A stretch of 64,000 nt of DNA, taken from Bacillus thuringiensis (GTDB taxonomy: Bacteria > Bacillota > Bacilli > Bacillales > Bacillaceae_G). Shown piece by piece: positions 19,218-27,696 of this stretch. The position numbers and the translations under genes are program-made. Location of the stretch: positions 4,090,501 through 4,154,500 of the forward strand of contig NZ_CP012099.1 of NCBI RefSeq assembly GCF_001182785.1, written 5' to 3'. Within the stretch, counting starts at the first letter, position 1. The number at the start of each line of letters is the position of its first letter. The notes beneath the pieces are model-generated. The model ran no database searches. It had not been told where the DNA came from and saw only the letters and a list, made by a program, of their open reading frames with translations.

Positions 19218-20168
19218 TTATGTCATCCTCCTAAAACGGCGCATAATTGACTGCGAAATGATGTTCATAATAAAAGTAAACAAAAATAATGTTGCACCTA
19301 CAGCATACATGCTGTAATACGTAATCGTTCCATGCGGAGCATCACCTAAACTTACTTGCACAATATAGGCTGTTAACGTTTGAATAGAATGTGTCGGATC
19401 AAGCGATACATTTGGTGTGGATCCTGCCGCAATTACAACAATCATCGTTTCACCAATTGCACGCGAAGCCGCTAATATAATTGCTGCCATAATCCCTGTA
19501 AAAGCGGACGGAAACACCACTTGTTTTACCATTTCAAACCGCGTCGCTCCCAGTGCTAATGAAGCTTCTTTCGTCCCTTTCGCCACAGCTCTCATCGCGT
19601 CTTCAGATAAAGATGCAACTGTAGGCATCATCATAAATCCGATAACGATTCCTGGGCTAATCGCATTAAAAAATTGTAAATCTGGTATAACCCTTTGTAA
19701 AAGCGGCGTAACAATTGTTAATGCAAAAAAACCATATACAATTGTCGGGATACCTGCTAATAGCTCTAACATCGGCTTTAATATTTTCCGTGCACTATTT
19801 GAAGCATATTCGCTTAAAAATACGGCACACGCTAAACCAATAGGAATTGCTACAAACATAGCGATTGCTGTTACAAGGAACGTTCCACATATAAGTGGTA
19901 ATATACCGAATTTAGGATTTTCAAAAAACGGTAACCATTCTTTCTCCGTCAAAAAGGAGTACAATGATATTTTTTGAAAAAACATGATTGTTTCATTAGA
20001 GAGCGTAAAAACAATTCCAAGTGTCGTAGCAATAGAAACGCTAGCAATTATTTTTAGTAACAAAGGCATTATTCGATTGATTCGCTGCGTTTTTTTTCTT
20101 TGTTTTGTATTTCTTTCAATCAAATGTTGTACAGAAAATGTAATTTGACTTTTGTCATTATGAGCCAA
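19218..20168 (-). CDS. pstC: Phosphate ABC transporter permease PstC
   Basis: 316 residues, six membrane segments after a cytosolic N-terminus; docking loop TKEASLALGATRFEMVKQVVFPSA. The initiation codon appears to be TTG at 20168 (TTGGCTCATAATGAC), with GAAAGGGG nine bases upstream; no in-frame ATG exists until deep in the protein. Sits 27 bases after pstS in the same operon. Confidence 0.92.
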   Translation of the reverse strand: MAHNDKSQITFSVQHLIERNTKQRKKTQRINRIMPLLLKIIASVSIATTLGIVFTLSNETIMFFQKISLYSFLTEKEWLPFFENPKFGILPLICGTFLVTAIAMFVAIPIGLACAVFLSEYASNSARKILKPMLELLAGIPTIVYGFFALTIVTPLLQRVIPDLQFFNAISPGIVIGFMMMPTVASLSEDAMRAVAKGTKEASLALGATRFEMVKQVVFPSAFTGIMAAIILAASRAIGETMIVVIAAGSTPNVSLDPTHSIQTLTAYIVQVSLGDAPHGTITYYSMYAVGATLFLFTFIMNIISQSIMRRFRRMT

Positions 20169-20195
20169 AGATGAAAACCCCTTTCCACCCTGACA

Positions 20196-21113
20196 TTACC
20201 TTTTTATTTCTGTTAACATACGCAGCTGTTCATTGTATTTTTCTTTTCGTAATTTTACATACCCGACCTCTTCAGCGAGGTTACCAACATGCTGAATCAT
20301 AAACTCAACATAGTTTGCTACATTCATTTTATTTCGGATAGATGCATTATTCACATAAGTAAGTAGCGGCCTAGATAACGGCTTATACTTACCTGACTGA
20401 ATGGTCTCTTTCGTCGGAAATACACCATTCACTTTTATTGCTTTCACCTTATCTCGATTAGCCATATAATAAGCATATCCTACAAAAGCAATGGCATGTT
20501 TATCATTCATTACCCCTTGCATAATAACTTGATCATCTTCAGACAAAGAGACCTTTTTTACAATGCGATGATTTTGTAAGATGACATTTTGAAAATAATC
20601 ATAAGTACCAGAGTCTACGCCTGGTGCATAAAACTTCACTTGTTCACGTGGCCATGTTGAATGAATTTGTGACCATCGCTTCTCTCTTCCATTTTCACTC
20701 CACAGTAAACGTAACTCGTCTACTGACATATCGTCTACCCATGTATTGTGCCGATTCACAACGATTGTAAGACCATCGTTAGCGACCTCAAAAGGTGTGA
20801 ACTGAATAGAGTTTTTCTTCATCTCATTTTTCTCGACTTGTTTCATTACTCTCGAAGCATTATTTATATCTACTTCTCCTTTACTGAAACGATTAAATCC
20901 TCCTCCAGTTCCAGAAACACTGATGGAAATTTTCACGTCTGGATGCACCTTTGTATATTCCTCCGCTACTGCTTCTATAATAGGAAAAACCGTTGAGGAT
21001 CCATCAACTCTCACTTCTCCCATATCATTTAAAGCAAATGCAGTAGACATTTCAAAACAGAGGAACCATATCGATAGTACGAAAATTATAATCGGTGTAC
21101 GCATCCATTTCAC
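20196..21113 (-). CDS. pstS: Phosphate-binding protein PstS
   Basis: 305 residues. Phosphate-binding motifs VDGSSTVFPI and SVSGTGGGFNRF, then INNASR and VDSGTYDYF, are PstS-typical. Starts at a GTG (21113) behind AGGAGG. The signal sequence is hydrophobic (IIIFVLSIWFLCFEMSTAFA) but its only cysteine, WFLC, does not fit a lipobox, whereas STAFA-L fits signal peptidase I. So it looks secreted or wall-associated rather than a lipoprotein, unusual for a Gram-positive PstS. First gene of pstSCAB, preceded by a Pho box. Confidence 0.9.
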   Translation of the reverse strand: MKWMRTPIIIFVLSIWFLCFEMSTAFALNDMGEVRVDGSSTVFPIIEAVAEEYTKVHPDVKISISVSGTGGGFNRFSKGEVDINNASRVMKQVEKNEMKKNSIQFTPFEVANDGLTIVVNRHNTWVDDMSVDELRLLWSENGREKRWSQIHSTWPREQVKFYAPGVDSGTYDYFQNVILQNHRIVKKVSLSEDDQVIMQGVMNDKHAIAFVGYAYYMANRDKVKAIKVNGVFPTKETIQSGKYKPLSRPLLTYVNNASIRNKMNVANYVEFMIQHVGNLAEEVGYVKLRKEKYNEQLRMLTEIKR

Positions 21114-21187
21114 GTGTTCTTCCTCCTAGAAGTAACCGGAAATAACAGGATTACAGATATAAGAATACTGCTAAACTATTAATTCGG

Positions 21188-21215
21188 TTTTAATTGTTTG
21201 TAAAAGTTTTGTAAA
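21188..21215 (-). promoter_or_regulatory. Pho box (PhoP-type direct repeats) upstream of pstS
   Basis: On the minus strand TTTACA-AAACT-TTTACA gives two 6-base repeats in an 11-base period (21210-21215 and 21199-21204). A weaker third unit follows at 21188-21193. The PhoP consensus in Bacillus is TT(A/T)ACA repeated every 11 bases, so this fits phosphate-starvation activation of the operon about 75 bases upstream of the pstS start. Confidence 0.75.
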
Positions 21216-21238
21216 GTTCCACAAAAATCAACATACGA

Positions 21239-21361
21239 TAAAATGAAACTTTAATCAGCCCTCACCAATCGGGCTTTTACGGACAGCCCGACCCCCACCT
21301 AACTTTTTTACTTTCGCTGAATTTTGAGATGGGGGTCTTACTGCCCGTTAATAGCGGGATA
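21239..21361. repeat. Structured B. cereus-group-type repeat, copy B
   Basis: About 123 bases upstream of pstS, homologous to copy A at 17254-17371. Stems: CGGGCT/AGCCCG (21270-21275 with 21285-21290), ACCCCCACCT with AGATGGGGGT (21291-21300 with 21327-21336, one A-C mismatch), and CCCGT/GCGGG (21344-21348 with 21354-21358). Relative to copy A the second stem is longer on both arms. Non-coding. Confidence 0.8.
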
Positions 21362-21516
21362 CAATTTTAATCGGTAGTAGTTATTCATTTTCTCTGATAA
21401 TTTCCCTATAAAACAGTTATCCCCTATCTCATCATATACAAGTATTATTTATAAGGCCGCGTGTTTCCCAATATTGTATACTTGTCCACATTTATTACAC
21501 GATATGCATAAACCAT
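21362..21516. other. Intergenic stretch between repeat copy B and the pbpA terminator
   Basis: About 155 bases, AT-rich, with no credible open frame, promoter pair or RNA motif on either strand. Together with copy B and the Pho box it makes up the 450-base gap between pstS and pbpA. Confidence 0.5.
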
Positions 21517-21555
21517 AAAAAAAAGCACACTATCTTTTCAGATAGTGTGCTTTTT
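21517..21555 (-). terminator. Terminator after pbpA
   Basis: Fourteen-base arms AAAAGCACACTATC / GATAGTGTGCTTTT; A and T tracts on both sides allow bidirectional action, but only pbpA points at it. Confidence 0.92.
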
Positions 21556-21565
21556 AAAAATTTTT

Positions 21566-23692
21566 TTATTCATCATCTTGATCTTTATTTTTATTGTTTT
21601 TATCATCTTTTGGAGCTTCACCATTTACTTCTTGGTTTTTTAAATCAAAGTAGGCGTCCATAATTTCACGACCAATATATCCATTAATACCAGTCTTATC
21701 ATCATGTACCCATGGAACGACAACAGAGAATGCTACTTCTGGATCTTCAAGTGGCGCATAACCTACTAATGTTAAGTTATATGTTTCCACACGTTCACCG
21801 TTTGCTTTTCTACCAATCTCTTTATCTCCGCCATACACAGTTTGCGCGGTACCTGTCTTCCCTGCCGCTTTATATTTTGCACCTGTAAAGTATTTGGTAG
21901 CTGTACCACCTGAATCATTATACACTTGTCTAAATCCTTCTTGAACACGTTTAATTTGCGATTCTGGCATATCAACACGATTTAATACTTTCGGTTCCAT
22001 AGATTGAACAACTTTCCCAACCTCATCTGGTTTCACTGCCGGTTGACGAATTTCTTTTACAACTTGTGGTTGCATACGATATCCGCCATTGGCAATCGTC
22101 GAAATATATTGCGCTAATTGAAGCGGTGTATACGTATCATACTGTCCAATTGATAAATCTAGTAAGAAACCTGGTTGACTACTTCTACCCATCTGACCAG
22201 CAGATTCATTCGGTAAATCAATTCCTGTTTTTACACCAAGTCCAAACTGTCCGAAATAATAACGCATCGTATCAAATGCTTTTTGAGGTATATCTAACGT
22301 ACCACCTCTCACATATTGAACACCAGCGATATTCATCGCTGTTTTAAACATATAAACGTTAGAAGACATTTTTAAAGCTGTAAGGTCATTAATATATCCC
22401 ATCGTTTTCCAAGACGACTTCGTAGGTGTACCTTTTAATTTAATTGGTTCATCCAATTGTACTGCCCCTGGTTGAATCGCACCAGTTTGATATCCAGTAA
22501 GTACTGTTGCACCTTTTACAGTTGACCCCATCGGATAAGAACTTGTCATGGTACCTAATGCAAAGTCATTTACTTTCGTTTGACCATCTTCATTAACTAA
22601 TTGTTTCCCAGCCATGGATAAAACTTCACCATTTTTCGGATTCATCATTACAACGAATGCGCGATCTAAAAGAGGTTCGCTTCCTTTAAATCTCATTAAA
22701 TTCTTCGCAAGAATATCTTCCACACGCTTTTGTAATTCCATATCAATTGTTAAGTTCAGGTCATTACCACTTTGCCCTTTTGATACATTAATCGTTTCTA
22801 AAATATTACCGTTTTTATCTGTAACATTTCTAACTTCTGCTTTCGTACCGTGCAGGCTATCTTCATACTGTTGTTCAAGATAACTTTTGCCTACTCGATC
22901 ATTCCGATTATAATCACGGACAAGATAGTAATCTAGTCTTTCTCTCGGTAAGCCTTCATCAGATGTCGACACCCCACCAAGTACACTTCGGAATAAATCA
23001 TCGTACGTATATTTTCGATCCCAATCAACATTTGTATCTACACCTGGTAATGCTGCTAGGTTTTCACTAATAATCGAATATTCCTTTTCTGTAGCATCCT
23101 TTTTAATAACTTGAGGTGTCATTGCATATCCGCCATCCATCTTACTCTTAATCGCTAGTATTTCTAGATCTTTTGCGGATAATTGATTAATCTCTTCTTC
23201 TGTTACACGACTGCGCTGACGCTCGTCTAATTCTTTATCATCAATTTTTTTATCTTTAAACTCTTGACGATCTTTATTCGTAATTTTTTCTTTAGCTTCC
23301 TCTTTATGCATAGCAAGCCAATAATCTTTTTTATCGCGATCTGTTAATTTATCTGTCGGTACTTCAATCAAATCTGCTAGCTTTTTCGCTGTTTCTAAGC
23401 GATCCTCTGCAGTTGATCCTTTCATTTTTGTAAATGTAATAGTACGAATGGCTGCATTATCTACTACAGGTCGCCCATAACGGTCAAATATTTTCCCACG
23501 CGGTACAGGATTACTTATCGTTGAGTTTTCTTTCTTCTCCACTTCATTCTTATATTCTTCACCGCGAACAATTTGTACATATCCGAGCCTTACAATAACC
23601 GCGGAGAACATTAAAAACACGCAGAAAAACAGCACGTTTAACCGAAAAGGAACGTGGGTCTTTTTCTTATTTTGCTTCTGCTTCTTGCTCAT
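21566..23692 (-). CDS. pbpA: Class B penicillin-binding protein (peptidoglycan transpeptidase)
   Basis: 708 residues. One N-terminal membrane anchor (LNVLFFCVFLMFSAVIVRLG), a dimerisation domain beginning at PRGKIFDRYGRPVVDN, and a transpeptidase domain with active-site STVK (YPMGSTVKGA), SSN (MSSNVYMF) and KTGT (AAGKTGTAQT). Cross-links peptidoglycan. I chose the ATG at 23692 (MSKKQKQNKKK) with AGAGGGGG upstream. The C-terminal tail is rich in Asp, Asn and Lys. Position after sodA and yqgE matches B. subtilis pbpA (PBP2a). Confidence 0.93.
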   Translation of the reverse strand: MSKKQKQNKKKTHVPFRLNVLFFCVFLMFSAVIVRLGYVQIVRGEEYKNEVEKKENSTISNPVPRGKIFDRYGRPVVDNAAIRTITFTKMKGSTAEDRLETAKKLADLIEVPTDKLTDRDKKDYWLAMHKEEAKEKITNKDRQEFKDKKIDDKELDERQRSRVTEEEINQLSAKDLEILAIKSKMDGGYAMTPQVIKKDATEKEYSIISENLAALPGVDTNVDWDRKYTYDDLFRSVLGGVSTSDEGLPRERLDYYLVRDYNRNDRVGKSYLEQQYEDSLHGTKAEVRNVTDKNGNILETINVSKGQSGNDLNLTIDMELQKRVEDILAKNLMRFKGSEPLLDRAFVVMMNPKNGEVLSMAGKQLVNEDGQTKVNDFALGTMTSSYPMGSTVKGATVLTGYQTGAIQPGAVQLDEPIKLKGTPTKSSWKTMGYINDLTALKMSSNVYMFKTAMNIAGVQYVRGGTLDIPQKAFDTMRYYFGQFGLGVKTGIDLPNESAGQMGRSSQPGFLLDLSIGQYDTYTPLQLAQYISTIANGGYRMQPQVVKEIRQPAVKPDEVGKVVQSMEPKVLNRVDMPESQIKRVQEGFRQVYNDSGGTATKYFTGAKYKAAGKTGTAQTVYGGDKEIGRKANGERVETYNLTLVGYAPLEDPEVAFSVVVPWVHDDKTGINGYIGREIMDAYFDLKNQEVNGEAPKDDKNNKNKDQDDE

Positions 23693-23721
23693 ACAAACCC
23701 CCTCTACCAACAGCTATGTAA

Positions 23722-23752
23722 TGTGAAAGGGACACCTTCATACAGGTGTCCT
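23722..23752 (-). terminator. Possible terminator after the MFS gene
   Basis: Strong stem AGGACACC / GGTGTCCC, but followed by only a short T-rich run (TTTCA). It could equally be a leader hairpin of pbpA. Confidence 0.4.
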
Positions 23753-23801
23753 CACTGCTGTCTTACATCTTTTTCTATTCTAGCATAAAACAAACGAGAA
23801 G

Positions 23802-25079
23802 TTAACCTTCTGGTTCAGTTTGGTTTTGCGCGTTTCCTTGCGTTACAACACTTGTTTTACTCGCATTTCCCTCATCATATTTGACATTTTTAACTGCAAA
23901 ATAAATAAGAAAATGTCCAGCACCTAAAATACATAATAAGTAAGGTAAACTTTTTTCAGGTGGAAAGAATAGTACAGCACATAAAAAACTTAAAATGGAA
24001 CAGATTCTTCCGGCGTTTAACCACAGCTCCCGAACAACGACATATTCCACACGCCATTCTCTCGCATTTTTCGCTCTACCAATTACGTCATATGTCATTG
24101 ATCCATACGGAACAAGTAAAATAGGATATGCAATCGCAATACATGCCGCATAAATAAGTAATTTCGTGTATGTAACATTGAAAATAACTAAAAAGACGAC
24201 AGCATATAAAATAATGCCTCCAAGTAAAATTGCTTTTTTTCGCCACTCCTTCTTTAACATACGAGCAACTAAGTAATAACATACAAAGGATACAGCAGAG
24301 TTCACTAAACTATATTTCCCTAATGCGAACTCACTATTAGTTGCTAAATAAACATATACTGAAATGACAAAAATAAACGTTCCTTCTCTCAATCCTTGGA
24401 AAAAATGAGCTCGTGTAATCTTTCCCCAGTTTTTATCAATCCGTCGTTCTTTCAATACTTGCACGATTTCATAACGCCCTTCACATTCTCTTTTAGATAA
24501 AAAGAAGCTTAAGACGACAGCAATTGCAAATAGAACTAATGAAAGAAAGAATATAACAGTATAACCACTCCATTTCTCCATACGTGAAATTGTGTATCCT
24601 GCTGCTATTGGTCCGATCATCCCAGAGAAGGATGTAAGAAGTCCAAGAAACCCATTAAAGAAATCTCTTGTTTCTGGTTCTGTAATTTCAAATGTCAATA
24701 AGTTAAAAGCCAACCAGTAAAAACCGTATCCTACTCCTAAAAGAGCCCCCATTAATAAAATATACTGAGAAGCACTTTTCCCCGCTACTAAGACAACAAT
24801 AAAAAAAATTGCGAGCGTTCCTACTCCTATTCGTAATAAAATCGAGCGATCGATACGTTTCGCTAATTTTCCCCCTACAAGAAATGTGAGAGGCTGTAAT
24901 ATAACGCTGGCCAAATTATACAAGCCAAGATTCACATAATTTTGTGTTTGTTTCCATAAATAAATATTTACAAACGTATTCGATAAAGAAATTGCGAGCG
25001 TGTATAAACCTCCTATAAGGAGCAATAACACTAAATCCCGATTCACTTCAACGTCACCAATTATATGTTTCCACTTCAT
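23802..25079 (-). CDS. yqgE: Major facilitator superfamily transporter (YqgE-like)
   Basis: 425 residues with about 12 hydrophobic segments; GGKLAKRIDRSILLRIG between segments 2 and 3 is the MFS loop motif. Substrate unknown. I chose the ATG at 25079 with AAGGAG eight bases upstream; a TTG two codons earlier is possible. Located between sodA and pbpA, exactly where B. subtilis has yqgE, which is why the symbol is used. Confidence 0.8.
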   Translation of the reverse strand: MKWKHIIGDVEVNRDLVLLLLIGGLYTLAISLSNTFVNIYLWKQTQNYVNLGLYNLASVILQPLTFLVGGKLAKRIDRSILLRIGVGTLAIFFIVVLVAGKSASQYILLMGALLGVGYGFYWLAFNLLTFEITEPETRDFFNGFLGLLTSFSGMIGPIAAGYTISRMEKWSGYTVIFFLSLVLFAIAVVLSFFLSKRECEGRYEIVQVLKERRIDKNWGKITRAHFFQGLREGTFIFVISVYVYLATNSEFALGKYSLVNSAVSFVCYYLVARMLKKEWRKKAILLGGIILYAVVFLVIFNVTYTKLLIYAACIAIAYPILLVPYGSMTYDVIGRAKNAREWRVEYVVVRELWLNAGRICSILSFLCAVLFFPPEKSLPYLLCILGAGHFLIYFAVKNVKYDEGNASKTSVVTQGNAQNQTEPEG

Positions 25080-25148
25080 ACACAACTCTCCTTTACTTCA
25101 TGTTCTAGTCTTCCAAAGACAAGCCCAATTATGTAAAAGGAAAGCATA

Positions 25149-25182
25149 GAAAAAAGCTAGGGGTTCTCCCCTAGCTTTTTTC
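25149..25182 (-). terminator. Terminator after sodA
   Basis: Arms AAAAAGCTAGGG / CCCTAGCTTTTT; the minus strand continues with T residues. Lies 15 bases past the sodA stop. Confidence 0.93.
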
Positions 25183-25196
25183 TATATTTATTACAA

Positions 25197-25808
25197 TTAT
25201 TTTGCTTCTTGGTAACGTTTTTCAGCAGCGTTCCAATCTACAACGTTCCAGAATGCACCGATGTAGTCTGGACGACGGTTTTGGTAGTTTAAGTAGTAAG
25301 CATGCTCCCAAACATCTAAACCGATAACTGGCGTTTTACCTTCAGTTAAAGGAGAATCTTGGTTTGGAGTGCTTGTTACTTCTAGCTCACCATTGTTTAC
25401 TACTAACCAAGCCCAACCAGAACCGAAGCGAGTTGCGCCAGCTTTTGCGAATTCTTCTTTGAATGCATCGAAGCTACCGAATTTTGCTTCAATTGCAGTT
25501 GCAAGTTCACCTACAGGTTGTCCTCCGCCGTTTGGAGATAGGATTGTCCAGAAGAATGTATGGTTAGCATGTCCGCCACCATTGTTACGTACTGCTGTAC
25601 GGATTGCTTCTGGTACTTCGTTTAAGTTTGCAACTAACTCTTCTACGCTTTTGTCAGCTAATTCTGCATGACCTTCTAAAGCAGCGTTTAAGTTTGTAAT
25701 GTAAGTGTTGTGATGTTTTGTATGATGGATGTTCATTGTTTCTTTGTCAAAGTGAGGCTCTAAAGCATCATACGCATAAGGTAAATTTGGTAATTCGTGT
25801 TTTGCCAT
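25197..25808 (-). CDS. sodA: Manganese superoxide dismutase
   Basis: 203 residues, standard length. Metal ligands are recognisable: His in [12 protein letters not shown] (near 27), His in NHTFFWTIL (near 82), and Asp/His in [11 protein letters not shown] (near 164 and 168). GGGQPVG and the QD-type PNQDSPL segment are typical of the Mn-dependent form. RBS GGGAGGAA before the ATG at 25808. Confidence 0.97.
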
Positions 25809-25859
25809 TGTTATATTCCTCCCAGTTTATGTATTGCCACTTAAGTGACATACAACTTC

Positions 25860-25887
25860 ATTCTACCCTAATTGCCATAGGGTGCAA
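25860..25887 (-). promoter_or_regulatory. Candidate sodA promoter with an operator-like inverted repeat
   Basis: Minus strand TTGCAC (25882-25887), 16-base spacer, TAGAAT (25860-25865). An inverted repeat ACCCTA-N7-TAGGGT (25865-25883) fills the spacer and overlaps both promoter hexamers, as a repressor site would. The regulator is unknown. Confidence 0.5.
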
Positions 25888-25966
25888 ACAAATAAATCAC
25901 ATTGTCTTGCTATCATTAAAGTAGCAAAATTCCCACTTCTTTTCAATTAAAATGCTCATATATTCC

Positions 25967-25999
25967 GTAAAAAAAGCTTCCTTCTACAAGGAAGCTTCC
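25967..25999 (-). terminator. Terminator after tRNA-Ile
   Basis: Stem AAGCTTCC / GGAAGCTT with an 8-base loop and a T-rich tract on the minus strand, about 30 bases past the tRNA. Confidence 0.85.
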
Positions 26000-26028
26000 T
26001 GCTAACATATAAACATGCGAAATGGATA

Positions 26029-26102
26029 TGGACCCTGTAGGACTCGAACCTACGACCGGACGGTTATGAGCCGTCTGCTCTAACCAGCTGAGCTAAGGGT
26101 CC
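26029..26102 (-). tRNA. tRNA-Ile (anticodon CAT, the lysidine-modified isoleucine-2 type)
   Basis: 74 bases, full cloverleaf: acceptor GGACCC/GGGTCC with discriminator A, D-arm AGCTCAGCTGGTTAGAGCA, anticodon loop CTCATAA and T-arm GTAGGTTCGAGTCCTAC. CCA is not encoded. The CAT anticodon also fits methionine, but the body closely resembles bacillary tRNA-Ile2 and not the fMet or elongator Met tRNAs I know. In B. subtilis yqgC lies near this spot instead. Confidence 0.9.
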
Positions 26103-26283
26103 ACAATTATGTATGTCACAACATATCAAATAAAGGAATTCCTATCGGATATATCGTTTAAGAAATGTAAGATAAATTTACCATATAGAAAAGAAAAGTG
26201 TCAATTGTATTTTTCTCATTTAAAAGAAGAAAGTTAATAAAAAGAAATTTAGTTATCTCCACTATATGTAAATATAATATATC

Positions 26284-26313
26284 TTGAGATTCTCTAGATT
26301 CCTACGTTACAAT
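26284..26313 (+). promoter_or_regulatory. Candidate sigma-A promoter of the DUF1189 gene
   Basis: TTGAGA (26284-26289), 18-base spacer, TACAAT (26308-26313); predicted start about 25 bases before the ATG at 26345. Confidence 0.6.
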
Positions 26314-26344
26314 GATTCTATACATACATAAAGGAAGTGAATCT

Positions 26345-27103
26345 ATGTCCATATTTACCCAATTCGTAAAAAGCATATACTCGCCTAAAGATATGGCGCT
26401 ATTCCGTTTTCAAAAAATCGGTAAAACCATTTTGTATATTATGCTACTTTGCTTAATTACTACTATTCCAAGAACTTTCTTGTACGGTAGCTTTATCCAA
26501 GATAGTGTAAACATGGTAAATCAAGTCATCGATAAAGATTTACCTGATTTTAAAATTGAAAATGGCGAACTAAAAGCCGATATTGATCAACCTATTGAAA
26601 AAGAAGAAGGAAATGCACTTTTCGTATTTGATCCAAATTCAACAGACCTAGAAAAATATCAAAATAAAACAGGTTTATTTGTTTTAAAAGATAAAGTAGT
26701 CTCTATGGGAAATGGTCAAACACAAACGTATTCTTATAACGATTTGTTAGGTGCATCTCTTGAGAAAAAAGATCTACAAGAATTCATTTCTTTATTCGAT
26801 AATATTTACCCAATTTTACTATTTGTCATCGGATTTTTAGTGTACCTATTCCAACTATTTATCACTTTTGTAGGAGTAACTTTACTGGCCTTCATCGGTT
26901 CTGCCATGAGCGGTCAACGTAAATTATCCTATAAACAAGTTTGGACACTGACTGCGTACAGTTACACAATCCCAACCATTTTCTTCATGATTATGGATTT
27001 ATTCAAAATCGTCGTACCTGGGGCAACGTTCATTTATATCGCTGTTGTTTTAATCGTTCTGTACTTAACAATTAAAGAAGTTCCAAGACCGAAAGAAAAA
27101 TAA
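26345..27103 (+). CDS. yqgB: DUF1189 membrane protein (YqgB-like)
   Basis: 252 residues. One N-terminal membrane segment (ILYIMLLCLITTIPRTFLYG), an extracellular-looking middle domain of about 110 residues, then three to four C-terminal membrane segments. Function unknown. I chose the ATG at 26345 (MSIFTQFVKSIYSPKDMA) with AAGGAAGTGA upstream over an upstream in-frame start at 26312, which lies near the transcription start. Synteny with B. subtilis supports the symbol. Confidence 0.8.
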   Translation: MSIFTQFVKSIYSPKDMALFRFQKIGKTILYIMLLCLITTIPRTFLYGSFIQDSVNMVNQVIDKDLPDFKIENGELKADIDQPIEKEEGNALFVFDPNSTDLEKYQNKTGLFVLKDKVVSMGNGQTQTYSYNDLLGASLEKKDLQEFISLFDNIYPILLFVIGFLVYLFQLFITFVGVTLLAFIGSAMSGQRKLSYKQVWTLTAYSYTIPTIFFMIMDLFKIVVPGATFIYIAVVLIVLYLTIKEVPRPKEK

Positions 27104-27108
27104 GAACG

Positions 27109-27139
27109 AAAAAAATGCCTAAATAGGCATTTTTTTTTT
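27109..27139 (+). terminator. Terminator after yqgB
   Basis: Stem AAAAATGCCTA / TAGGCATTTTT with a 2-base loop and a T9 tract. Confidence 0.93.
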
Positions 27140-27175
27140 GGACAAGCATATATTCCTAGCAAAGGAGTGAAGAAT

Positions 27176-27541
27176 ATGAAGAGGTTAGGTATATTCCTAT
27201 TCGTGCTTGTTCTCGGTTATATATTTTATTACGATATAAAAATCGGTACTTTACCGATGTTAAGTTCATATAAAAAAACAACTGCTGCCCAAACGATTAA
27301 AAAAGAAAATACAGACAACCAACAAAATAAAGAGAACAAAACAGAAAAAGAAACGGATGTATCTTATAAAACAATTGAAGTAAAAACTGGTGAGACAGTT
27401 CTTTCTATTACAGAACAAATTAACAAGAAAAAAATTCCTTCCATAGAAAAAGTCATTGACGACTTTAAACAATTAAACAAAAGTACATCTGCTACAAAAA
27501 TACAAATTGGAAAGTCTTATAAATTCCCGTTATATCAATAA
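27176..27541 (+). CDS. yqfZ: Membrane-anchored protein with LysM-like C-terminal segment (YqfZ-like)
   Basis: 121 residues: an N-terminal anchor (LGIFLFVLVLGYIFYY), a lysine/asparagine/glutamate-rich linker, then VKTGETVLSITEQINKKK...IQIGKSYKFPLY, which resembles a LysM repeat. It may bind peptidoglycan outside the membrane. ATG at 27176 with AAAGGAGTGA; the in-frame GTG at 27167 lies inside that site. It sits before ispG, like B. subtilis yqfZ. Confidence 0.72.
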   Translation: MKRLGIFLFVLVLGYIFYYDIKIGTLPMLSSYKKTTAAQTIKKENTDNQQNKENKTEKETDVSYKTIEVKTGETVLSITEQINKKKIPSIEKVIDDFKQLNKSTSATKIQIGKSYKFPLYQ

Positions 27542-27556
27542 GCTATCACTTAATCC

Positions 27557-27616
27557 TTGTCAATTACATAAAGGCGCTGATACAATAGTAAAAGTGAAAC
27601 CGAGTACTTCGGTTTC
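27557..27616 (+). promoter_or_regulatory. Candidate ispG promoter and 5' leader hairpin
   Basis: TTGTCA (27557-27562), 18-base spacer, TACAAT (27581-27586). The predicted transcript begins with hairpin GAAACCGA/TCGGTTTC (27596-27616) that lacks a T tract and so is not a terminator. About 100 leader bases separate the promoter from the ispG start. Confidence 0.55.
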
Positions 27617-27696
27617 TATAGCCCTATATCACGTATACTATCATTGATATGAGGGACTAAATAAGAAACTTCTTTTATAAGGAGAGCGATCTATTC

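Noticed and set aside
26029..26102. Elongator methionine tRNA reading of the CAT-anticodon tRNA
   Set aside because: The body, especially the GGACCC acceptor and the GTCGTAGG arm region, fits tRNA-Ile2 rather than tRNA-Met.
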